From contig JADGKB010000034.1 in NCBI GenBank assembly GCA_027604185.1, forward strand, positions 62,001 to 126,000: 64,000 bases of DNA, in the 5' to 3' direction. Origin of the DNA: Boothiomyces macroporosus (Eukaryota; Chytridiomycota; Chytridiomycetes; Rhizophydiales; Terramycetaceae). Positions within the stretch are counted from its first letter, which is position 1, and every line of letters starts with the position of its first letter. A model generated the notes under the pieces. That model did not search any database. It had not been told where the DNA came from and saw only the letters and a list, made by a program, of their open reading frames with translations. Shown piece by piece: positions 1 through 10,408 of the stretch. The translations under genes and the position numbers were made by a program.

Positions 1-837
1 TGTATCACTGCTCTACTTATTTGCCTTACAGCGAAGAAGACTCGCAGCAAATTGAAAGGAAGAGACATTTAGGAAATGGTACTTTTCTTCTTATGTAGAT
101 ATTATTAATATTGTATATTTAGATGGGGATGTTCAATTTGACCCAAAAAGTATAAAAACACAATTTACACACATATATATATTAGTTAAGCACGAAATCG
201 TAGTAGTTAATGGCCAAAGTATTGACGGTTACAGAGTAGCAATGACAAGCAGCGTTGACGTTCCAAAGTTCGGTCCTCCTCTTCCAAACCCACCAGTTTT
301 CGATTCATATATTCGTCTAAACCAGTTCCTTATGGCTAAATGTAACCATTTTCTAATCTAGTAATTAATGGAGAAAACGCCGCTTTGAAAGCTCCAAAGT
401 TCTCCAAACCAAATGAACGCGCACATCATGCAATGTTTGATGATATTGTGGAAGAGTTTTTGCAGCCAGCTAGGGTTCCAAGCAGTAAATCTGATCGCAA
501 AAAAGTTGCCAAATCAATGATTCTTTCCCCATCAGACAAGGAAACGCCAATGCAGATGCACAAGATATTTACACAAGGATTGAAGCAACGCCAATCTTTC
601 CATGGAAGTGCTCCAGAAGTCAATACGCCAATTACTGCTCACTCTCCATTTAATGTGCAAAATTATCCACCACCTCCAGGGCCATTACAAAAACCAAGAT
701 CGGACACTCCATCCAAAGATTCGTTAAATTCGCTAACAAAGCAAGAGCAAGTAATGGAGACTATGGCTGATAGCAGCCCATTAGACTTGAGAAGTTCCCA
801 CTCCAAATCAGAACCTATGCTGACAAAAGGAAAATAG
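1..837 (+). CDS. Rap/Ran-GAP domain protein, 3' part
   Basis: GTPase-activating protein for Rap-type small GTPases. The N-terminus lies before the window. About 264 residues are visible after removing two 20-nt introns (79-98 and 342-361). The spliced frame runs YLPYSEED, then RKRHLGNDIINIV, which carries the family's catalytic asparagine in the GND motif. It continues through FDPKSIKTQF, VDVPKFGPPLP and FLMAKLINGENA, all landmarks of the RapGAP fold. The catalytic domain ends near RAHHAMFDDIVEEF. The last 120 residues or so are Ser/Pro-rich and probably disordered. The stop is 35 bp from the convergent oligopeptidase stop. The domain call is secure; the target GTPase is inferred from the family. 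Confidence 0.9.
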
Positions 838-871
838 TTTAAATAAATACAAGTTTTAGAAAAGGATTTAT

Positions 872-3709
872 TTAGTCATGCCATTCTGCTCCAGTTGTTA
901 GAGCAATAAAGGCATACATGTCGGCTTTCTTTTCGAGAACCATAGAAATTGGCTGGCCAGCGCCGTGTCCAGCTTTGATTTCTAAATTAATAAAAGTTAC
1001 CAATGCGTCCCAAAACAATTTTACCCTTCTTGTGTTGCATTTCGGCAATTAGCTTCAAAGAATGTAAAGGAACAACCCTATCATCATGGTCTCCGGTCAA
1101 AATCATGATTGGTGGGTTCTTGCCTGTTACATTGTGCAGTGGTGAGAAATTCCTCACTACTTCAAAATCTTCTTTGACGTCTGGATCACCATAGTCGGAT
1201 TTCCAGGCATACCCGATGGTGAATTTGTGGAATCTGTACAAGTCCATCACACCTACTTCAGCAACTGCACATCCAAACAGTTCAGGGGCTTGGTTTACGC
1301 ACGCACCGATAAGTAACCCGCCGTTACTTCCACCATTAATAGTAATAAGATTGTGAGAGGTGTATTTTTCTTTTACCAGGTATTTAGCAGCATACTGGAA
1401 ATCGTCAAATACATTCTGCTTGTTCTTTAATCTTCCTTGGTTGTGCCAGCCTAAACCAAACTCACCACCACCGCGCAAGTTAGCAATGCAGTAAATTCCA
1501 TCAAAGTGTTGTACGAATGAAAGAATAGTTGTAGAAAATGAGGGTAAAATAGGAACTCCAAATCCACCATACCCATACAAGACTGCTGGATTTGCAGAGT
1601 TTAGTTCAATATCTTTCTTGTGGATAATGTACATTGGAATCAATGTACCATCTTTTGAAGGATAAAAGACTTGAGTGGTTGTTAAATTATTTAAATCAAA
1701 CTTGACCTTTTGCTGAATGATGGAGTGTGAAGTGTTGAAATCGTATTTGAAAATTTCTCCAGGAATCGTGAATGAAGAAATTTTGTAAAAGAAGTAGTCA
1801 TCCTTTTCCTTTCCGTCTAGTTCAACAACCATCGCTCCAGTTGGTAATTCGATATTCTTGATAAACTGCCCATTAAGATCATAGATTTCCATGACGTGTT
1901 GGACATTTTCCAATCTGACAGTGACAAACAAATTATTGACCGGTAAAACACTTTCTAAAACGCTAGTCTTTTCCGGAATAATAGTTTTGAATCCTTCTTC
2001 AGGTTTCAAGATGTCATAACTGGTGATTTGATTGTTTGGAGCGTTATGAGTGCCATGGAAATAGAAAATGTTGTCTCTGTTGCAAATCAGTCTGTACTGG
2101 AATTCAAATTTGCTAAATTAATATAAACTTACTCTACGATTGGAATGAATTTCAATTCGCCAGTTGGGTTAGCACTTGGTTAACGAAAAAACTTACATGT
2201 AATTGTTAAACTCTTCAATGGCTGTATAATAAACAACATTTTGTGGCTCAGCTAATATTAATAACATTTACTTCCTGGTGCATCTTCTACGAGAATGTAT
2301 TTTCCATCTTCAGTTTGGTGGCCACTAGAGAAATTCGTGTTGATTGGAGATTGGTAGATTTTGATATCATCATCTTGCTTTTGGCTCAATTTATGGTAGT
2401 AAACTGCTGATCCCAAGTTAATATCTGTTTCAGTTCCAGCTTTAGTCTTGTCAACAGCAGGCTTTGGATATTTAATGTAAAGGAAGCCGCTTTCATCCTT
2501 TAACCAATTAACAGATGTGAATTTTGCCCTGATATTAGTAAAATATACCATTCCAGTGGCTCTCCAACTTTGGTTTTGGTTTCAGTGTCCATTACATGAA
2601 TAGATACCCAATCTGATCCAGATTCAGAAATGGTGTAACCAAAATACTTGCCAGATTCAGAGAACGAATAGGCAGACATTGATACAGTTCCGTCTTCAGA
2701 GAGAGTATTTGGATCAAAGAAAATGTCACCCTTTTCACCCATAACGAGAGTGCGGTATAATACTTGCTGACCTTGCAAACCGGCGTTGTAAAAGTAGTAA
2801 TAATAGTTTCCATGCTTTTGATAACCAGAAAACTTTTCAAAATCTGCAGTTTCCTTTAATTTAGCAGCAATCTTTGCCACTGGGTAGTTTGACAAGTACT
2901 TGCGAGTAAGGGCAGCCTGTTCACGCACAAACTTTTCAGTTTCTGGAGAATCCGGATCTTCCAACCATCTGTATGGATCGGCGACTTTATATCCATGTAA
3001 ATCTTCAACTAAATCTTGACGTCTTGCTTCAGGATATTCGAGTGGATACCTTGCCTTTGCAGAAATTAATGGCTTCAAGATTTTGAAAATAACCGCATCA
3101 TTAATATCAAGAGTTTCTCCAACAGCAACATGCAAATCGGACAGTGGAATGTTTACTGTGTTGAAGCGAACCAATTTCTTTTCATCAATTTGAAGATTTT
3201 CCAACTTTGGCTCTTCTTCAGTTGAAACGGCTAATTCACCATTAGAAAGTGCCGCATATCCATTTTGAATATAGACAGATACTCCAACGTCTACGCTTTC
3301 TTGGTCAAAGTAAGGCACGAATCCAAACGTGCCAAAGTACACCAACTTGTCACTGACAAAGTTCCTTTGGATTCCTTGTCCATAATCGCCTTGGTACTTC
3401 AAGTGAAGAATGTAGCTAGAGACTGGGATTTCCTTTTCAAATTCAATTTTAGCTATTCCATCAGTGTTGGTAATTGAAACAGCATCCTGAAAATCCCTGT
3501 TGGTCACAGGATCTTTGTGCCAGTTGATGGACTGGAATGAAACCACTGAGCAGTCAAAAATAGCCAGGTGGTTTGCGTTCAAGCTGATTGACTTTGTTGG
3601 CTTTGATAACGAGAAGCTTGTTAGGAAATATTTACCTGATGGACACTTGGCCGGCAAATTTAGATTTCCCAAATCCTAGAGTGAGCTGATATTTTGTCGC
3701 TTTAATCAT
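872..3709 (-). CDS. Prolyl oligopeptidase (S9A) with M1-peptidase-like N-terminal domain
   Basis: Serine peptidase that cleaves short proline-containing peptides. Removing six introns (3617-3635, 2529-2548, 2252-2271, 2175-2196, 2113-2132, 982-1000; 19-22 nt) gives 905 residues, against about 710 for the usual family member. The S9A part starts near residue 206 with YPEARRQD and DPYRWLEDPDSPETEKF. It ends with the triad Ser761 (GGSNGG), Asp842 (GDHDDRVVP) and His875 (KAGHGAG). The first 205 residues or so are extra. They resemble the N-terminal beta-domain of M1 aminopeptidases: YQLTLGF, TKSISLNANHL, a degenerate FVPYFDQES and a GY.ALSN segment. No M1 zinc motif follows. The ATG at 3709 is the first in frame before the M1-like strand. 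Confidence 0.9.
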
Positions 3710-4088
3710 TTTATTCATTTGTGAAATTAAAATGAACTTTTAAAGGGGAAAAACCACCATGTGATTACCTGGCCGCATCCTTGATTAGATTACTGGGTCA
3801 CAAGAAAATTACTGGTATATATTACACTGTTATTGGCGAAATATTTATTCTATTCTAGAATGCGCTATAGAATAATCGCGACACTAACGGCTTTCATTGC
3901 CTGCCTCTAAAGCAATCGCTTCATGATGCTGATTTTCTACAGCTCGAAAATGCTTCCCGTCAACTTTCTAATTGGATTGCTTAAAATTATCCGCATCTTA
4001 ACCAATAAAAGGATACTCAGTATTTCCAACCTGTTTTTTATTACCAACATGTGCATGTTGTCCTTTTACTTTTTTTTAACTTTCTCAA
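3710..4088. other. Divergent intergenic region
   Basis: This 379-bp AT-rich spacer separates the divergent oligopeptidase and VPS53 genes and presumably holds both promoters. A 16-codon ORF reading MRYRIIATLTAFIACL begins at 3859 but has no continuation with short-intron splice sites, so I do not call it. No RNA gene or repeat was seen. Confidence 0.5.
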
Positions 4089-6497
4089 ATGAACATTAAA
4101 ATCCCACCAAGCCCAGTTTTAAACACCCCATCCGCAATAGCTCTGCTATCTCCCGTCGAGAATTCAGATTCGCCAACTGCCATATTTGAGCAGAAACCTC
4201 GTGAAGAAATAACGATTTCGCAAGACTTGAAGCAACGAATATCATCCGTTTTGGCAACTGAAACCCAGGATTTTCAAGTTATTGCAACTCTAAACGAATT
4301 ATTTCCAAACGAGGAATCGCTGGAGATGGCGGATGAAATATTGCAAAAAACCAGGAGTAGTATAAACAGACTGGATTCAGCTCTTCACACTCTAATACAG
4401 CAGCATTCAAAGGAAAAAAACACAAAAATAATTAACCAAATCCAAGCAGATATCAATGTACTTGATGATTAATTTAGCAACTAGTCAAGCGCACAGAGGA
4501 AATCAAAAAGAAATCCAGAGTGTGCGAGAATGTAATCGTGGAAATTACGCGTGATATCAAAGCACTAGATGAAACGAAAAAGAACCTTGGAGTATCAACA
4601 AGGATATTGAAAAAGATTTATTATTCGGTCAATGCTTTGGAGCAGCTCAAGCAATTTGCATCTAGAAAACAGTATGATCGCGTTGCTGAATTGATGGCGG
4701 TACGAAATACATAATATAGGTGACAATCAAATTGATGGAGCCACTGAAATCAATGAAGGATGTTGCCCAAGTTGTGGCACTTTGCGAAAGATCCTCATCG
4801 TTTCAACTAGAAACAAAAAAGACGATATTTACAGAGTTTGAACATGTATTCTCATCTGGCCTATTTTCAAATTCAGCACCGCTACTATTAGATTCATGTC
4901 TAGTGCTTGAAACTCTAGAGACCGATGCAAAGTATGTAATGTTAATAGTAGAGGTGAATTGATCAAATGGTACAGTGACCTGCAATTGACAGATTATCGA
5001 AACCTGTTTAAAAAGAATCCAGAATTAGCTGGGCTGGCGGACGTATCAAGGAGATACTCTTGGCTAAAGAGATTCTTGAAAACTTTTGATGAACAGCATG
5101 CAATTCTTTTCCCAGAACATTGGAAAGTAGATGATGCTGTAACATTACAATTTTGCTTGGAAACAAGAAAGGACTTTTCGGATATAATGACAAAGGCTGA
5201 GCATGACAATACATTTGATACAGTTGCCATGCTGCAAGCACTCCACACTTCATCCGATTTTGAAGGGAAGCTAGATCTTCGATTCAACAAGAGCCACGAA
5301 GCATCGAAATATTCAAAGATAATCACCAGCTCTTTCGATTCATTTCTGTGGCATTACATTGACATGGAAGATCATAATTTAGCTGAAAAGTTTGAGCCTT
5401 TAAAACAGTCTTTGGGTGAAATCGAAGAAGGGATCTACTCTTCCAGCGTTGATTTATTTTTATTCTACAGACAAACATTTGGCAATTGTGCAAAGTTATC
5501 CATCAAGAAACCATTCTTTGATTTATGCAAAATGTATCAAAAATGGTTAAACAAATACAAAGAAAGTCTATGTTTGAAATTACCAAAAGACGAGCGTAGA
5601 GTATTAACAGAAGATGAGTTGGTAAAACTTTGCGCTATTATTAATACATCAGACTATTGTACTTCTACCACTGGTCAAGTAGCTTTTTTTAATGTTAGCT
5701 TGAAGAGAAATTGATTGAAACGATCGATCCAGATTATAAAACACTGGTGAGCTTTTCATCAGAGACTGAAGGCTTCACAACGTAATCCATATCTAATGTA
5801 GTACCACGGCAACCGCTTTATTGTCTCTTGTAAAATCTGTCGAAAATTATTTTGGAAATGCGTTGAATATCATGTCAAAAAAGAATTGGTCGGCTCTATC
5901 ATCCGTTGGTGATCAATCTGAGCACGTTACTCAAATTGCTCAGGTACTGTCTCAGTATGTACCAATTATACGAAGATCTTTAGCAAACCAAAAACATTTC
6001 CGTTCATTCTGCGACAAATTTGTTGAGACGTTTTTAAATACCATTCAAACCACAATATTAACACGGTGTCGGCCAATGTCGGAAGTAGGTGCAGAACAAA
6101 TGCTTTTGGACACACATTCAATCAACAACATTCTTGTAGCAATGACCATGCTTGGAATGGAAGAAAAGGCACCTCCACCAGCATCATTCACAAAAATTCT
6201 TGGTCGTGGAATAACAAGAATAGATAACCTGCTCAAAGTAACTTTACGCCCAATTGATCCTCCTGAAGCTATCGTAGAAACATACTTTTTGCTGTTCACT
6301 GATCCTAATGTAAACGAACTACAAAAGATTCTAGAACTCAAGGTATATAGTGTTAATTTCAGGGATTGAAGCGAACAGATATGAATATTATCTTGGATCT
6401 GTTTGTTCAAAAAGCACCTCCTAGTGCTAAAATCAAGCTCGAGCCTGAACAGTCAACAAAATTCAGGTTGAATTTTAGTAATTTTATCAATAAATAA
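4089..6497 (+). CDS. VPS53: GARP/EARP complex subunit VPS53
   Basis: Subunit of the GARP tether that captures endosome-derived vesicles at the trans-Golgi. Six introns, all exactly 20 nt, lie at 4458-4477, 4700-4719, 4932-4951, 5679-5698, 5782-5801 and 6343-6362. Splicing gives 762 residues, close to the usual family length. Landmarks are LFPNEESLEMADEI, VEITRDIKALDE, QYDRVAELM, RRYSWLKRFLKTFDE, then VGDQSEHVTQIAQ, VGAEQMLLDTHSI and GLKRTDMNIILDLF. The N-terminal half is predicted coiled coil, as in other GARP subunits. Every intron is needed to keep the conserved frame, so this gene is one of the clearest proofs of 20-nt splicing here. Confidence 0.95.
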
Positions 6498-6522
6498 CTG
6501 TCACTGGAAAATCTATGTTTAT

Positions 6523-7338
6523 TTAGAATGGAGGTGTAATTTCGGTTGAAGGCGGTGGATAGTTTGTAGTTTGAGGTGGGTAATTCGTGTTTGGCGGTGG
6601 ATAATTTGTAGTTTGAGGTGGGTAATTCGTGTTTGGTGGTGGATATGTGCCATCAGGGTAGTCTCCAGAACTAAATGTCGCAACTGTGGTTGGATATCCA
6701 GCAGAAGTCTCGTAAGCTGTCGACACTCTTGGTTGGTCATACGTTATATTAGATGGTTGGTAGCCAAGAGGTTGCTGATATGCATTTGGCTGCTGGTAAC
6801 TGTTTTGTGGATAACTGTCATAAGAAGCAGAAGGTAAATCAACTGGTCCCGCAAACGAAGGCTGCACTTCATTCTTTTTTTTAAAGAATGGTAAAGTAGT
6901 TTTTCTTCTTGGAATGGTATTTGCTGGGTCTAGAGACAACTTTGCATTGAATTTCCTATCGTCCCTTCTTTTGTATAGGTAGGTGCCAACAATAATTGCA
7001 ATAATAACTAGGATAAAGCCTCCACCAATGGCTGACGCTATAATGGTGGTATTTGGAGAACTGCTATTGCCAGCACTTGAAGTTGGTGTAGCCGTCGCAT
7101 AAGTTGTTGTGGCAGGTGTGCTACTTTGGGATAGAGTCGCAGTTACTGTAGTTGTTGGTGCTAATGTAGTCGTAGCCTGAACAGTTGTAGGGGCGGCAGT
7201 TGTAGCTTGTGTCGTTGGAGCAGCAGTTGGTGCATTGGTTGCTGCAGACGTAGCTGGTGGACATCCGACCTTAATGATATCGTTGCAAGTGAGGGAAGCT
7301 TGGGCTCCAATAATTAGAAGGGCTAAATTGATTTTCAT
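6523..7338 (-). CDS. Single-pass membrane protein, Thr-rich ectodomain, Tyr/Pro-rich tail
   Basis: Intronless, 271 residues. A signal peptide (about 1-17) is followed by a short Cys-containing segment and a mucin-like Thr/Ala ectodomain, probably heavily O-glycosylated. A transmembrane helix (about 105-127; IIASAIGGGFILVIIAIIVG) follows. The tail starts KFNAKLSLDPANTIPRRK, a juxtamembrane motif shared with the neighbour at 8638-10032. The C-terminus has repeats of NYPP(P/Q)(N/T)T. A TATA-like TTTAAAAGG sits about 30 bp upstream of the ATG. The layout recalls a fungal wall-stress sensor, but there is no WSC domain, so function is not assigned. Confidence 0.8.
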   Translation of the reverse strand: MKINLALLIIGAQASLTCNDIIKVGCPPATSAATNAPTAAPTTQATTAAPTTVQATTTLAPTTTVTATLSQSSTPATTTYATATPTSSAGNSSSPNTTIIASAIGGGFILVIIAIIVGTYLYKRRDDRKFNAKLSLDPANTIPRRKTTLPFFKKKNEVQPSFAGPVDLPSASYDSYPQNSYQQPNAYQQPLGYQPSNITYDQPRVSTAYETSAGYPTTVATFSSGDYPDGTYPPPNTNYPPQTTNYPPPNTNYPPQTTNYPPPSTEITPPF

Positions 7339-7453
7339 TTCAAAAATTCTGTTCTTGTCTCACTCCTTTTAAACCATTGAAATGTGCCGAGTAGATTAAA
7401 GGGACCAGCCACACGTTCAAATTCTTTTAGTTGCGTATTAAAGAGTGAAGCCA

Positions 7454-7645
7454 ATGCTCAGATATGCAATGACTGACCGCCCAGAAATTTCCGTCACAGA
7501 TCAATCTGGCGAACAGCCATCTCTGCCAGCTCAAATTCCAACTTGCACTCAACCATTTGCGGTAAGCGAGACTTTGTACCAGACACGGAAAACACGAAGA
7601 AAAAACCGCTTTGGAACTCTATTCTTTATTTCTAAAGTAAAGTAG
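7454..7645 (+). CDS. Possible small protein, unrecognised
   Basis: A short frame of 63 codons begins MLRYAMTDRPEISV (a second ATG is at 7469) and ends with a basic stretch (TRKTRRKNRFG). A 21-nt segment at 7562-7582 has GT-AG ends and could be an in-frame intron, but lacks an obvious branch motif. The stop overlaps by 14 bp the 3' end of the convergent membrane-protein gene at 7632. The mildly protein-like composition is the only support; it may be non-coding. Confidence 0.3.
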   Translation: MLRYAMTDRPEISVTDQSGEQPSLPAQIPTCTQPFAVSETLYQTRKTRRKNRFGTLFFISKVK

Positions 7646-8324
7646 GAGGAACGAATCCATTATCTGGGTTCTTTGGTAATAATTCAGGAACTTTGTAAAC
7701 CTTTTTGGATGTGTCAACAGGCTCCCAAGGCTTGTCTGGTCTATAAGTTACTCCAACTTGGCTCTTGTATTCGTTAACAACTGTGCTGTTGTAATCACTC
7801 TGATATCCAACATCGCTCTGAGATTTTCTATTAACGGTTGAATCTTGAATTTCGTTGTAGTTCTTGTAATTATTAGTGTACGGGAGATTTGTGCTGATGG
7901 TATTGTAACCTTGGGGCTTTGTTGGTTGTGGATATATAGTATCACTAGTGGGGTTAAATTGTGGGATATCTACTTTTGCTGGATACTCATAGGCTGCTGG
8001 TGGGGTAGGAGGCTTGAAAGCATTTGGTGGAGGTACGAATGACGGATTGGAATAGCTTGGGCTAAGTTGCGGTTGGGTGGTGGTTGCCAATTGTCCATAA
8101 CTGCTGTACTTGTCACGATCCATTTGAATAGCAGCACTGCCAGCATTCATATCATTGTTTTTTGGTTGCCAGCGAGTTATTCTCCTCTTCATTTTGTGAT
8201 AGGAATCTTCTCTTACCATGTTCTCTTCATTTTCTGGAAGATAGAATGATAGCAATAAGCCTCCGAACAACAAGACGAATATTCCTACTCCAATGATAGG
8301 GCCAACTGTTGCAAAATCAACCAT
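7632..8324 (-). CDS. Single-pass membrane protein with long Pro/Tyr-rich tail
   Basis: Intronless, 230 residues. There is no signal peptide; a transmembrane helix starts almost at the N-terminus (about residues 8-30; VGPIIGVGIFVLLFGG). A basic juxtamembrane stretch (KMKRRITRW) and a tail rich in Pro, Tyr, Asn and Ser follow, with PPP and PPT clusters that could bind SH3 or WW domains. Part of the run of single-pass proteins around the LRR-TM-SH3 gene. A TTAAAAGG TATA-like box lies about 30 bp upstream of the ATG. No known family recognised. Confidence 0.75.
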   Translation of the reverse strand: MVDFATVGPIIGVGIFVLLFGGLLLSFYLPENEENMVREDSYHKMKRRITRWQPKNNDMNAGSAAIQMDRDKYSSYGQLATTTQPQLSPSYSNPSFVPPPNAFKPPTPPAAYEYPAKVDIPQFNPTSDTIYPQPTKPQGYNTISTNLPYTNNYKNYNEIQDSTVNRKSQSDVGYQSDYNSTVVNEYKSQVGVTYRPDKPWEPVDTSKKVYKVPELLPKNPDNGFVPPTLL

Positions 8325-8637
8325 AATTTAATTGCACACAAGTACGCTCCTTTTAAGCGCCTGACCATCAAAGCCTCATCGCCTACCACAAAAACTTTTG
8401 GTCAAACTTCAAAGCAAACTTGGGACTTTTACCCATTTATAACCCTTTCAAGCAGCAGCATGCAAATCTAATATAATTACTTGCACTAAACGCAGTATTA
8501 AGAAATTGGGGGCGTGTCTCGGAACTAGTCTTTGTGACTCTTCGGCACTTTTTCACACGTTTTTCAAAAAATTATATTATAATAGCACTATTGGATCAGT
8601 ATCCGACTCTTAATTATCTTGCGAATCTTTGATAATT

Positions 8638-10032
8638 TCAGTCTTCATTTTCCGAGTTTGATAAATCTTTCGCGGCAGGTGCACCGTCATATTTGGATTT
8701 TTCAATCGAGTCCAAGGAAACTTTGTCATACTGAAGTTGATTTTGATCTAGTTTTGCGTCTGCAAGCATCGCATCAGGGGTTTTTTCATCATTTGGATTT
8801 GCCACATCTTGAATATCTGAAAATCGTTCCAATCTGGATTCCTCTTCAAATAATTCAAACCCAGCTTCTTTTTCTTGATCCACGGTGGTACTTGGTTCAG
8901 CGTGGTCTCTAACCAAATCTTGTTCGATATCAAATCTAGGATTTTGGTCTTGTTCTGGGTCACTTGGTTCCAAATCAGAAAGATCGTCTGGGGCAGGATT
9001 ATCTTGGGCAATATCAATTGCAGATTCCAGTTTAAAATCATCAACCATAACCGGCAAGGATGGTTCTGCCTTTTCATGATTAACATCCATTACTCCAACA
9101 GCAGATTCTCGAGTTTGCTTTTCCAGCTGTTCAAATGTAAGGGCTCCTTTTCCTTGTCCATAGGATCTGCTGTAATCACTTCCCACATTGCTAATTGCCC
9201 GTATTGAGTGATCAAGATCCCCACTAAAGATATCAGATTCCATATGAGATTGATCTATTGGTGTATTGTAAACCTCTGGTTGGTGATATACCCCACTGTG
9301 AATTTTATCAATTATATGGGCTGTGTGATATGATGTAGTAAAACTAGGTGATCTGATTGGGTGAATATCTACAATTGGAACAGAGTTGTATTGCATATTA
9401 TCCAAAGAAGGGTATTGGCTGTAGCGATCTGTGCCTGCAACAGATGATCTAGTTACAGAATAAGCGTCAACGGGTATTTGTGGTTCAATAAAGTCAGCAT
9501 AGGTATGTGTCCCATAATTTGGAATAATATGCTCTGAATAGTTGCTAGAGTTCCTGAACGAGTCCGTGTAATAATCAGACTGAGATTGCCTTTGAGCGTG
9601 CAAGTAATAGCCCTGTACGTGCTCATGGTGTGGTTGAATGTATGGGCTATGTGGTTGGGGTTGAATAGGAGGGTAGTAGGCACCAGCAGAATAGTGGCTG
9701 ACTGTTGTATGTGATAATGCAGGCGAATGGAATGAAGTTGAAGGACCACTATTTGTTGCTCCGTCGTAATCAACCATCTCCATATTGACTACTGGGGGTT
9801 CCTCTTTTGGGACAGCCCTGCCTTTCCGTAGAAACGACAGGGTGCCTTCCTTTTTCCGCTGTATAGTCATTGGTTGAAGAGACAGCTTTGCATCGTATCT
9901 GGCTTTCTTTTTGTTACAACCATACAAACAGCAACCGATGAGAATCATAATTCCCAACACTGCACCTCCGACAATGTAGTAAATATTGTATTTTGGGTCC
10001 AGCGTGAATGATCTTTGTTCCAATCTGTTCAT
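8638..10032 (-). CDS. Single-pass membrane protein with long acidic cytoplasmic tail
   Basis: Intronless, 464 residues from the ATG at 10032. The frame stays open further upstream to 10173 but without ATG, and TTTAAAAAA lies at the TATA distance. A transmembrane helix occurs at about residues 17-39 (IYYIVGGAVLGIMILIGC). The juxtamembrane motif ARYDAKLSLQPMTIQRKK closely matches the neighbour at 6523-7338. The Tyr/Ser/His-rich middle is followed by an acidic C-terminal third. Near the C-terminus it contains QDQNPRFDIE, nearly identical to the last residues of the ankyrin protein at 21125-23694. Function unknown; probably a signalling or scaffold tail. Confidence 0.8.
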   Translation of the reverse strand: MNRLEQRSFTLDPKYNIYYIVGGAVLGIMILIGCCLYGCNKKKARYDAKLSLQPMTIQRKKEGTLSFLRKGRAVPKEEPPVVNMEMVDYDGATNSGPSTSFHSPALSHTTVSHYSAGAYYPPIQPQPHSPYIQPHHEHVQGYYLHAQRQSQSDYYTDSFRNSSNYSEHIIPNYGTHTYADFIEPQIPVDAYSVTRSSVAGTDRYSQYPSLDNMQYNSVPIVDIHPIRSPSFTTSYHTAHIIDKIHSGVYHQPEVYNTPIDQSHMESDIFSGDLDHSIRAISNVGSDYSRSYGQGKGALTFEQLEKQTRESAVGVMDVNHEKAEPSLPVMVDDFKLESAIDIAQDNPAPDDLSDLEPSDPEQDQNPRFDIEQDLVRDHAEPSTTVDQEKEAGFELFEEESRLERFSDIQDVANPNDEKTPDAMLADAKLDQNQLQYDKVSLDSIEKSKYDGAPAAKDLSNSENED

Positions 10033-10408
10033 AGAATATCCTGGGTTCCAGTTTTTTAAAGTGCTTTTTTTACAAAGTTGGGACCCGACTTTGGTGGTTG
10101 ACTGTTCAACTGCTCTCAACTTGCACCCATGGTGGTTTAATATTACTATCAGAAATTGAAGGATATCTGCCAATGATGTATATTGAGAATATCCTAATAG
10201 CCCAATTATTTTTCACAACTATTTTCATCAATAACAAAGAAACGCGATCTAGTCGCCTACTTTGATCTCTGGTACACTGATCTAGGATGGTACCTTACTC
10301 GGCGGTCGGAATTGTATGGATATAGAGCTGGGTGATAATTTCTACCTGAAATAGGGAACATGATCTTTTTTTGACCATTTTTTCAGTGCCACAATTTTTG
10401 TAAAAAAT
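10033..10408. other. Divergent intergenic region
   Basis: About 376 bp between two divergent membrane-protein genes. It contains TATA-like A/T runs near both starts. An open frame continues about 140 bp upstream of the ATG at 10032 without a start codon. No RNA gene, repeat or additional coding frame was recognised. Confidence 0.45.

Noticed and set aside
3859..3909. Short ORF MRYRIIATLTAFIACL resembling a signal peptide
   Set aside because: Stops after 16 codons, and no nearby donor-acceptor pair of 17-22 nt continues it.
10033..10173. N-terminal extension of the acidic-tail membrane protein (MADILQFL...)
   Set aside because: The first codon is TTG, not ATG, and a TATA-like run is positioned for a start at 10032.
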